DNA from: Zygnema cylindricum
Lineage: Eukaryota > Streptophyta > Zygnematophyceae > Zygnematales > Zygnemataceae
Assembly (NCBI GenBank): GCA_037447655.1
Contig: JBBHKE010003448.1
Coordinates: 80,216-144,215 of the forward strand
DNA: 64,000 bases
Direction: 5' to 3'
Part shown: positions 1-9,194 of the stretch, one piece after another
Position numbering within the stretch: the first letter of the stretch is position 1
Layout: each line of letters begins with the position of its first letter
Translations under genes and position numbers: made by a program
The notes under the pieces: model-generated
What the model was told of the DNA's origin: nothing
Databases searched by the model: none
The model's input: only the letters and a program-made list of their open reading frames with translations

Positions 1-4
1 TTCG

Positions 5-310
5 ATGCATGGACACACGGACGCATTTGAGAATAGATGGTACACATGTAGCCGTAGAAGCAGGTAGGATCTGACGGCTGTAAAGAGTTTAAATGCATGG
101 AGACATGGACGCATTTGAGATTTTGAAACTGCAACCACGCAGGCTTGGCCAAATCTTTATCGTCCATATAAAGATCCGACGGCTGTTAGTTTATATGCAT
201 AGATACGTGGATGCATGTGAAATTTTGAATTTGAAACCATGCATGCAGGGAAAAAATATTCAGCCGCCGTAAAAATCTGACGGCTCTAACCAGTTACAAA
301 TAAATCGACG
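5..310. repeat. Degenerate ~90-105 bp direct repeat, about three units
   Basis: The block atgcatgga..ca.ggacgcat recurs at about 5, 94 and 197, each time followed some 50-60 bases later by a variant of gatctgacggct. The spacing is uneven and the units are diverged, so this is an old tandem array. No coding potential is seen in it. Confidence 0.6.
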
Positions 311-1038
311 CTCTCGATGGTATGGCAGGAAAAAAATAATTCGGAATCTGTATCAGGCAATCTAAAGATACAACATTAAAATTCATACTATTTGGGGTTT
401 TAGGCTTATGTAACTTGAATTATTAGCTCTTGAAGCTACAATTGTTACTCCACCTTTTATTATTAAACGATTAGCAACTCTTATGTGCCGGCGCTCTAAT
501 TGCAAAAGTCTGTAATAATAATTTAGGGTTTGCAAAAATTTCTGCTGAAACCCTAAGCTGCGAAAGTTTAAACGTCGTCAATGTTGAGGAATAAACGGTT
601 AATGTCACAATATACGTAAAAATAATTATCCCGCGGGGAAAAAACTGCTAAAACAGTAAAAAGTGACGATACTTTGAGCTTTACATTTTGGTTATATAGT
701 GCAGTAGGAACTTTCTACAGCAGTTTTAGCGGAATTAAAAAGAAAAAACATTTCGGTTTCTCTGTTTACTTAGAAAAAAGAAAAAAAACAGAAACATTGT
801 GGAATATGACAAAAGCTATGGCAAAACTGAAGCTCAGAGTTCCAGAGAGTGTGAATCCAGCCAGAGAATGCCGCTTGGAAAATAGTACTGCACAAAATGC
901 CACGTCCATATATTTGACAAAAGCCGTACATAATTCCGTACATGTGGTAAGAACACCTAGGATCCTCTCATTGTTTTTTTACATTAGTTTCATGTACATT
1001 TTTTTCCCTTATGACTTGCTCCTTCTGCCAAAAAAAAA
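311..1038. other. AT-rich stretch with no recognised gene
   Basis: I see no recognisable exon here. Open frames are short and A/T-driven, with homopolymer runs at about 773-790 and 1030-1040. It may include the promoter of the gene starting at 1372, but no specific element is convincing. Confidence 0.4.
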
Positions 1039-1101
1039 ACGGTATTAACTGAGAAAAAACGGTATTAAATGAGAAAAAACGGTTTTAACTGAGAAAAAAC
1101 G
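1036..1101. repeat. ~20-bp tandem repeat, three units
   Basis: The unit aaaaaacggtattaactgag is repeated three times with one or two changes per copy. It lies about 270 bp upstream of the first proposed exon of the unknown gene. Confidence 0.75.
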
Positions 1102-1371
1102 ACTATTTGACTATTCTTAGGGATCATATGGAATACCATAAATGGTATATGAAGCAAAAACCTCTCGAGTCTAAGTATTTTTTTAATACTTTTAAAAAAC
1201 AAAGGAACTTCCAGGATTAGGGCTATCCACGTTGGTGGGCATTGCCTGCCTTCATTCTTGTAATTATCTAGATTGCAAAAAATTGATACAAAAGAAAACA
1301 ACTCTTAATTGCAAAAAAAAAAAAAAAAAACATTGTTCTTCTCCTTAATCCCTCTGCTTCGTTGGTGATAA

Positions 1372-4192
1372 ATGCAAATGCAGGAGACCAATTGTACCGT
1401 CGTCGCGACAAATGTCGCAAATGTTATAAATGTGGAAAATGTGGAAAATGTCACAAATTCAGGATCCGTACAAGCCACAGAAAAGTATCCACGTGCGACA
1501 AATGTAGTGAATGGCCCATGGTGCCACACTATTTTGGAGGTCCGAAAATCGGGACAATTGAAAGGGAAAATTGGGTGGCAAAATGTGGCCGGTACCGTAT
1601 TAAAGAATGCGTTGAAGTTGGGAAACGACAAAAGAGTGCACATGAGGGTAAAGCCATTCTTGATTAATGTTGACAATTTTTTTTTTCGCCCTTTTTTTTT
1701 TTTTTGGTAATTTTTTGGTAATTTTTTTGTATTGGGTATCCAGCGAAGGGAATGAGGATGCTAATAATATTCTTGACCTAATTTTTCTTGAATAAATATT
1801 TTGACATTAGGTGTTGAATCGTTGAATATTATATATTTCAGTCATGATAATTGGCTTTTGAGTATCGCATGCCATACTATTTCTAGTTTCTCGGATTATG
1901 GTGATTTTTTTTTTTTTTTTTATTGATTTTTTTTGGAAGAGTTTCAATGTTTGATGTGGCATTTTTTTTATTTTTTTTTCATGTGGTTTATGGTAAGGCA
2001 ATTTGGACTGTCCTAACTTGTTATGTTAAACCTTTCCATTTATTTTCCAAGGTTTTGAGAAAAAATTCACCAGTCACCAATCAGAAGAAATGTTGTACTA
2101 TTCAAGTACTCCATAATTCTTGCATCTCCTTTCATCTTCTTGTTTCTTTTGCTTTTTGTAAAACCACAACCTTGTTGTTTTTTTTTTTCTTAATAATAAC
2201 TGTCACTTTCCTATCCATAACATCATAAGAAAACATCATTTGTAGAAAATCGCTGAAAAAATTCTCCACCATTTTCTTGTGGATACGTCTATAGTAACGT
2301 CACAAATTTACAAATTACGTCACATTTTTATTTTTTTTTGTTTTTTTTTGTTATGGTTCCTTGTTATGGTTTTTATTTTCCAGCCATCACTTTTACCTTC
2401 GGAGATTAAGCGGCGGTACCAAGCGGTACTTGAAATACTCTTCCCCCTTTTCCATCCTTTTGAGAAGAAAATGAATCAATTTAAATGCCGACCTCCGCGA
2501 AATGCCGTCGAAGTTGCTTATACTCTCGACGCGATGACGATTCCTCTTCCTTCCAATTGGTCCATTATTCTTGAAAATGAAAGCAACAACAACAACAACT
2601 CTAAGGAAAAAAATAGAAAACAAAACAAAAACGATGATGACGACGACAATAGCAATGACAAATCCAAAGAAAAAAACAGGAAAGAAAACGAAAAAGACGA
2701 CGACGACGACAATAATGACAAAAGTACCGATGAAAATAGAAAGAACGACAAACAAGTCAACAAGAATCCAGGCAAGAAACGAAAATGGGAGCTTCCATTG
2801 AAAAAACAAACGGTTAATTCAAAGATTTTTGAAGGCAACAATCATGAAGGTCGAGGGACCCAGGGTGGGGAGACACTTGGCAAGTGGAGAGAGAGTGAGG
2901 TGGTAGAGGCAATTATAGAAAGTTGGCAAAGGGGAAGGCAAGGGTGGCGAGTGCTATTGGAGAAAATGGTCACCATGGGTAATTCAAGGGAAAGGGATGG
3001 AAGCATCTACTTATTTGAGGTACGGCTTTGTGAGCCTATGTGTTTCCTTTATTTTTTTCTTTGTCGTTTCCCTTACAAAATTGGACAAAACATGGCCTCA
3101 AATTTTTGATCCAGGGTGTTAAGTCTTCTTAGAAAAATAAATTGCGCTTAACTCAAATTTACTTTATTTACCTAATGAATAACAGAATAAGGTGATGATG
3201 AAACAAACTAAACTCACAAATGTTGTCACTATTTGAACATACACTTTTTTATTATGTTTAATATTTCCCACAATGTACTTGTGTGTTTATTCCAGATATT
3301 GGATGGATTAAGAATGGGACCTATTTATAATAAAGGAGAAAAGACTGAAGGGGAAATTTCGAGAAACAAACTCTTGAGGAAGTTAAAATTTGACTTGGCA
3401 GTAACAGGTTTTTGTTGTCTCTTTGATGCCCTGGACTTGCCACGGCCATCAAATTGGAAAGAAATTTTGAAAAGTAAATATTTTTTGAGTGAAAATATTC
3501 CTCAAGAGAAAAATTCAACTGAGCTCTATCAAGAAAATTATGAAGTTAGAGAAAAGATTCATATTCCGAAAAGGGCTCGCAGTCAGAGACGGAGGAGAAG
3601 CTCCGAGAATACTTTGGTGTTTGAATTTGGTTTAATGGAAAGGAATGACAACAATAATGTTTTAAGAGTGGGAGAGAAAAATATTACAACCAATCAAATC
3701 CCAAATATTCAAGACGCGAGATTTGAAAACTCGAACGGGAAAGAAAAATTAGTTTCATTCGCTACTCCGGTGAGTAACGTCATAATGGAAAGGAGGAATT
3801 TGTGGTCTCAAGAGGGAGGAGAGAGGAGAGATGTTGTCCAAGAAAATGTGCAAATAGATCATATTGAAGGTCATACGACAACAAACTCGAGCGACCTCTT
3901 AAGACCAAATACCCACGAAGTATGTCGAGAGAGGGAAAATAACGAAAAATGTCCAGAGAGGGAAAACAACGAAAAAAGTCAAGAGAAGGAAAATAACAAA
4001 CGGTTACCTCGGAAATCTACTGATTACGAATTTTACGCGTTGAAGAATATAAAATTTGGCGAAGACAAACTAAATGAGATGATTGAGAGGTTACCGGTTG
4101 GATACTCGTTCAGTGACGAAGCAAAAACATTTCTTGAGGAAACCGAAAACCTAATGAAGGATTGCCTGCAAATTTTGGCAAATGAGAAGTGA
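1372..4192 (+). CDS. Protein of unknown function with two copies of a W-GW-LPxPSNW module
   Basis: I do not recognise this family. The proposed exons are 1372-1647, 2384-3019 and 3296-4192, giving 602 residues. All junctions are phase 0 with plausible sites: AGG|gtaaag, ttttccag|CC, GAG|gtacgg and tattccag|AT. The start is the ATG at 1372, the first in this frame. Two diverged modules of about 105 residues can be aligned, roughly residues 50-155 and 260-362. Each begins with a Trp, has a Gly-Trp 18-20 residues later, and ends in a similar motif: LPSNWSIIL in the first and RPSNWKEIL in the second. Each module is split by a phase-0 intron at nearly the same place (43 and 45 residues in), which supports duplication of a two-exon unit. 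Residues ~156-215 are low complexity (Asn, Asp, Lys, Glu); the C-terminal half is basic and charged, with a repeated ERENNEK-like motif near residue 520. No signal peptide or membrane segment is clear. It could be a nuclear protein, but that is only inferred from charge. Exon 1 is the weakest part of the model, because a competing frame over 1362-1667 gives a Cys-rich reading. Confidence 0.5.
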
Positions 4193-4500
4193 GATAGAAA
4201 GTTCCATGCAAGGATTGTTGGATAATATTCAGTTTTAAAAATATCATGTCAATATTCCGAAGTAGTACCATAGGTCAACCTTTTTTTTTTTTGTCATAAG
4301 ACTTCACAAACTTTACTACTTTACTAGTGAAATTTAGATTACGGTTCTCTAAAAGATTAGTTGATTGTTAATGCATTATTTTTAATTTTGTTTTTCGACT
4401 TAGTCTTTTGGCATTGTTGCTTTGACATAGTGTTATAGAATCTACAATGGACATATTAAGATGTGATAATATTTTTTGAAATATTCGGTTGAAATATATG

Positions 4501-4542
<42 letters not shown>

Positions 4543-5614
4543 GAGGGAGTGTGTGAGAGAGAGGAGAGAGGTGGAGAGGGAGGGAGAGGAGGGGGGGGGG
4601 GAGAGGAGAGAGGGGGAGAGGGGGAGAGAGAGAGGGAGGAGAGAGAGAGAGGGAGGGAGGGAGGAGGAGAGAGAGAGAGGGGGGGGGAAGAGACCCAGTA
4701 ACACAAATAGAAATTACGCATTATGGTGAGCTTTTCAATATAAAGCCAATGTTTTTTTTTGGCACCGAATTTTTCGATTAAAGGTGGTCCCACAATTTGT
4801 ACAAATTTTTATGGTCTCTTTTATTTTTTTTAAACATTACTAATTCAATGATGTATATGTGTGCCCTTTGCCGTTGAAGAACTTTAACACCATAACCAAA
4901 ATTTTCTCCAAATTTGTTTTTTCGAAGGAAGAATATTTTTCGAAAAAAATGTTGATGGGACCATTGTTGGGTAGAGGACTCACATCACAAATTGATATGA
5001 AAGCGAATCTCGACCATTGTGTGAAAGATTGACCGAATGATGTGATTGAAGAGCTCACTCGAAATATCACTGAATATGAAGAACTCAAGCACTACACAAC
5101 GTGAAGAATTCATTCAACTCGTCTATTCAACTCATTTGTTGCAAGGTGGACAGTATCAAGAAAACAACACAGAAAACAATTGTAGATTTCATCAATAACA
5201 AAATTGAAGCATAAAATTCTTTGCCCAATAAGTAAAAAAAGAAAGTTAAATTCTACTTTCCAAACCCAAATATTAAATTGCAAATATGTCACATATAATC
5301 CATAGGAGTTGTGATCCTTCCCTTTGCTAATTTTCTATCACATTCCTTATTTCATAAACCAAACCGACAACCTTTTGATGAGAGGCTTTGAAATGACACT
5401 TACAATCATTCTTTGTGTTTCTTAATCCTTCTATATGAACACTTTTATCTACCCTAGTCTTCATGCGAGATATTTACAACACATTATTTCAATGCAAATG
5501 CAATATTTTTGCAAGCTACATGAGATTCACACAATTAGCGATAACATCCGACATTTTGTACAAACATTATATTTACTCATCGACTTATTTAGCATGGCAC
5601 TATCTATGTACAGA
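4193..5614. other. Intergenic region with microsatellites
   Basis: After the stop at 4192 there is no supported gene up to the 25-bp satellite. The only strong structures are the TA and GA runs. Short frames on both strands are not conserved-looking. Confidence 0.5.
4507..4690. repeat. (TA)n followed by purine-rich (GA/GGA)n tract
   Basis: About 32 bases of alternating TA (4507-4538) are followed by roughly 150 bases of almost pure G and A. The purine strand could form triplex or other non-B DNA, and length variation between individuals is expected. Confidence 0.9.
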
Positions 5615-5915
5615 ATTTAAGAAAAGTTGAATCACCAACGATTAATAAAAGTTGAATCACCGACGATTAAGAAAAGTTGAATCACCGTCGATTAAGAAAA
5701 GTTCAATCCCTGACGATTAAGAAAAGTTTAATCACCGACGATAAAGAAAAGTTGAATCATCGACAATTAACAAAAGTTGAATCGCCGTCAATTAAGTAAA
5801 GTAAAATCGCCGTCGATTAAGAAAAGTTGAATCCCCGTGGATTAAGAAAAGTTGAATCACCAACGATTAAGAAAAGTTGAATCCCCGTCGATTAAGAAAA
5901 GTTGAATCACCGTCG
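5615..5915. repeat. 25-bp tandem satellite, 12 units
   Basis: Twelve head-to-tail units of attaagaaaagttgaatcac plus cgwcg follow one another without spacers. The 25-bp period is exact throughout, and units differ at one to four positions. The array stops 69 bp from the stop codon of the F-box gene, so it lies in that gene's downstream region. Confidence 0.95.
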
Positions 5916-5984
5916 AACAGAAAGTCAGAAGACCAATCAGGCGAATAATCCTTTGGTTACCCCAGACACGAAAAACAAAAGGTT

Positions 5985-7976
5985 TTAAGTCTTCCTCCCA
6001 ATGGAGCTGTACGTTATCAACTCATTTTGAATTGTCCATCCCCAGTCAGGTCTTCTCTTGGGATAAAGCTCAGGGAAGGTTCCAACCTCTACAACCGCCC
6101 GTTGTTTCTTTCCCTTCATTTCCATTCTGATACGCCATGGGAACGACCGCGAGCCATACATCAAAGAATTGTCTCCCGCGGAAATAGTCCCATCGCGTGA
6201 GAAGAAACGTTTCATTGGAGGTACACCAGCCCAAAACGGATTCTGGACAGACATAATGGGTAGAGATGGTGAGATAGGCAAAGACATGAATTAATGGAGG
6301 ATAGCTGAACTCTCGACTAGACTTTCAACAACATGACCCATGATTAGTTTTGTAGTGAAAAAAGAAAAGTTATAGCTCAATGAGAAGGGCTATCAGAAAC
6401 TCAGTTCAAAAAGCCACACACCTCACGAAAACGGCACGTCCAATTATTGTCACATAAGTCGTCCTCCGTGACCACATTCTGCATCATAGTAAAGGACTCA
6501 AATTTCAGAGTAGGGGAAAAGCACTTAGTTATTAAAGACGGCAAACAGATACTGATTAGAATTCAGCTTCCAAAGTGTTCATTATTTCTTTCTCTTCTTA
6601 TCTACCAATATGATATAAGACAAAAATGTTTCAGGAAGCTGAAAAAACCTTCGACTCTAAATCACACACACAAAAAAAAACTCGAAAGAAGATTAAAAAT
6701 GTCATGGCAGCTACAGACAATGATGTTGAGATACATAATGACTGAATGAGGAGAAAGATTCAAAAGCTGTGTCAAGGAGGGTAAAAATTACAGCATACCC
6801 TCAGGCCATCGTAAAAAGAAATACGATATGCGTCGATTTTTCGCACACTTTCAACAAGAGCTGCTGGAGCAATGCTTTCCTTTTTGTCCCAAAGAGTTTC
6901 GCAAAGGGGAGTCCACAACCTGTCATCACTTGCTAGCTGGCACCACTGCAATTGGTCGCAACAGCATTAAGAAAACATAAGCTCCAACAAGAGAAATCAT
7001 CACAAACAAATTTGAAATGTGACAGACTTTAAATAAACAGACACACAAAAGTCACACTCTAGAATCTCTTAATGATATAGCTTACACCACAGTTGCAGCT
7101 AATCGTTAAATTCAGCAAACCAATTATATTATCAATTTTATTTTTCATCGTAAAAATAATCAAAATTTTCCTTCATGTATGCAATCGAATAATATTCCAT
7201 TCTCTACCTGTAGTAAATGGCTTTACAGCTGACTTTAGCTTCATTTTACTGACAACTACCCTTCGACTCACACAAATGTTCGTCTCTCCCCAGACCTTAG
7301 GACCCATCCTTCACCATTAATTGACCCAGGCAAAGGAGAATTGAGAGAGGAGACGAAGAGAAGGGAAAGAGAGAGAAAGAGAGAATTGTAGGGTAGTCAC
7401 GATATGGCAGTCACCAGCTATCTTTATTTGCTGCCGTCATCATTGCAAAGTCCAGCTAATCTGGAAAAAATATCTCCAAGAAGCCATAGTTTGACACGTG
7501 TTTCCAGCAAGCATTCTGTGCAATCACAGCACTCGTGTGAACAGTTCAACCCTAAACAAGAAATAGTGTGGACTCCAAATCCAAAATCACCACAACACCG
7601 CGTATTGCTAATATTAATTTTAACTTTTTTTCCGGCCACGTATATCCACTTTTCTTCTACTTGCTTTGGAGACCACCGACTGGAAGATAAAAATCTTGCC
7701 TTTCCATTGCAACTTTCGGATTAACAATTCGACAAGTGTGCACGGAAAAAAAATAATCTTAAATGGCCAAAATATTAATATCAACATTAATAAAGATCCA
7801 GCGGTGTAGTTTAGATACATTTACCATCAGTCACTTGCTAGTCATCATTCTGGCATCCCGAAAACCTTATAATCTAGACCTAATCCATTTATCTGCTGAA
7901 CTATGACAGAGAAATCAACACAAAAAAAAGGTGAAAAAAAAAAAAAAAAAAATAAAGAAAAAAAAAAAAAAAAGGG

Positions 7977-8014
<38 letters not shown>

Positions 8015-8330
8015 AAGCAAATAAAAAAAAAAAGGTTAAGCAAATAAAAAAAGGTTATGGTTCTATTGCGTGCACCCTGTGAGAGAGAGCCGTACACCTG
8101 GCAAGGTCCTTGGGCTTCAAAAAAGACAAAACGCTTAGTACCAAATCGGGTCCTAAAACCTCCAGAGGATCGTACCGCTCTGCTGCCTGCCGGCCAGCAT
8201 GGCGACAACGTGCTGTCCGTACATTCCGTACATTTCGTACGGAGTGCACGGACCAGCCAATGGCACGAGCAGGAATGTCAGAGTTAAGGGCAGCTGGACG
8301 GATTCTATGAGAGCGAGATTTTTTCTGCAT
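5985..8330 (-). CDS. FBP7: FBP7-like F-box protein
   Basis: This is a putative substrate-recognition subunit of an SCF ubiquitin ligase. The four proposed exons on the minus strand are 8330-8076, 6945-6799, 6478-6422 and 6242-5985, all phase 0, giving 238 residues. Junctions: AGG|gtgcac, attgcag|TGG, AGG|gtatgc, gatgcag|AAT, GAG|gtgtgt, gtccag|AAT. The F-box lies at about residues 53-100: DPLEVLGPDLVLSVLSFLKP, then LARCTALSHR continuing over the splice into WCQLASDDRLW. The short third exon encodes TEDDLCDNNW, and the last exon has PPMKRFFSRDG and DWGWTIQNEL. From memory these match in order the C-terminal domain of Arabidopsis FBP7 (PPMRRYF..DG and DWSW..). The N-terminus is basic, with a small VRNVRNVRT repeat made by local GTACG-rich DNA. 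The start is the first ATG in the F-box frame; the frame is open further upstream but has no ATG there. The product is shorter than I recall for the Arabidopsis protein. The gene is divergent from ATP12. Intron 1 holds a long A-rich tract and an old MITE. Confidence 0.8.
7595..7808. mobile_element. Degenerate TA-MITE, family 1, in F-box intron 1
   Basis: The left end acaccgcgtattgctaat and right end ccagcggtgtag are diverged versions of the inverted termini seen intact at 54083-54300. The internal hallmark of the family (..agtgtgcacgg) is present at about 7733-7745. Confidence 0.6.
7920..8050. repeat. Long A-rich tract
   Basis: About 130 bases are almost pure A on the plus strand (T on the sense strand of the F-box gene), directly downstream of the exon 1 donor on the minus strand. 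Exact length is likely unreliable in any assembly. Confidence 0.9.
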
Positions 8331-8488
8331 GATGAAAAAGGATTGGCTGGTAGGGGGAAAGAAAGGAGAGAGACAGGGATAGGGAGGGAGAGAGACAGAG
8401 ATAGGGAGGGAAGGAGACACCAGGGAGAACAAAAAGGGATTATGCGGGTCTTAAGAGACTCATAAACTGGAAGTCTTGAAAGAGAGAA

Positions 8489-8537
8489 TGCGTAGATTTC
8501 GTGCGTAGATTTCGTGCGTAGATTTCGTGCGTAGATC
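8489..8537. repeat. 13-bp tandem repeat, nearly four units
   Basis: The unit tgcgtagatttcg is repeated perfectly three times plus a partial copy. It lies about 160-210 bp upstream of the F-box start codon, so in its promoter or 5' leader. Confidence 0.9.
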
Positions 8538-8748
8538 GCACTGAAATATCCCACAGTGGAAATTTCATGCAGCCGCAAGAAATTGGCCGCACGAAATTGG
8601 CCGTACAAAATTTCCACCATGGAGAATTTCCGTATGGTATGCCGATTTGGTGCAGTATTCGAACTGTACGGTATAAGATGCAACGAATAAAGGTTCACTG
8701 TTAATCGTATTTTAGTTAGACCGAGTGATAAAAGTACGGATATAAATG

Positions 8749-8973
8749 TACATCGTGTATCTCTATTAGTGTTGATAATTTTTTCGCCACTTAAAAGCAT
8801 TTTTTCTCCGTACACTCTTGTCCGATTTTCACATAAACACCACCAATCAAAAGATGAGAATCTTAGCTTGCAATCGCAACCGTAAAATCCATAATCCGAC
8901 AAGAGTGTACGAAGAAAAGAAGTTTTAAGTGACAAATAAAATAGCATCAACACTAATAACGATACACTCTGTA
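8749..8973. mobile_element. TA-MITE, family 1, in the shared F-box/ATP12 promoter region
   Basis: A 225-bp element with termini tacatcgtgtatctctatta and, inverted, aataacgatacactctgta. The terminal inverted repeats extend inwards through agtgttgataattttttcgc to ctccgtacac. Both ends carry TA, consistent with TA target duplication. It has no coding capacity. It sits between the divergent F-box and ATP12 genes. Confidence 0.85.
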
Positions 8974-9109
8974 CTATTGTACTATGATCTTTCTTGTCAA
9001 TAATATTGCTATATTAGGTTGTCGAGTGAAAATCTCACTAACGACAAAATTTAGTGTGGAAAACTTGCTTCATCTTCATCAAGTTTCACGGCACTTCCTT
9101 GCAATATTG

Positions 9110-9169
9110 ACACGTGGCATAAAGTACAGTACAGTACTGTACTGTATTCTCCAAGAGTTTGCCACGTGG
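9110..9169. promoter_or_regulatory. G-box/ABRE-like motifs upstream of ATP12
   Basis: ACACGTGGC at 9110-9118 and the palindrome CCACGTGG at 9162-9169 have the CACGTG core bound in plants by bZIP and bHLH factors. They lie 26-85 bp before the ATP12 start codon, flanking a perfect 22-nt palindrome at 9125-9146 (tacagtacag and its inverse). Two more CCACGTG cores occur inside the first exon near 9242 and 9273. Function is inferred from motif and position only. Confidence 0.5.
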
Positions 9170-9194
9170 ACTTCTCCCGTCTCTCCATTTTCCA

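Noticed and set aside
2393-2841. Hydrophobic minus-strand frames resembling membrane proteins
   Set aside because: They are the antisense of the Asn/Asp/Lys-rich stretch of the unknown gene; the Val/Leu runs are a composition artefact.
5615-5915. Possible CRISPR-like array (regularly spaced repeats)
   Set aside because: The units are contiguous with no unique spacers, and the setting is eukaryotic; it is an ordinary satellite.
8153-8953. A 266-codon minus-strand frame covering the F-box first exon
   Set aside because: It is a different frame from the F-box domain, crosses a MITE and low-complexity DNA, and the F-box frame has clear homology and matching splice sites.
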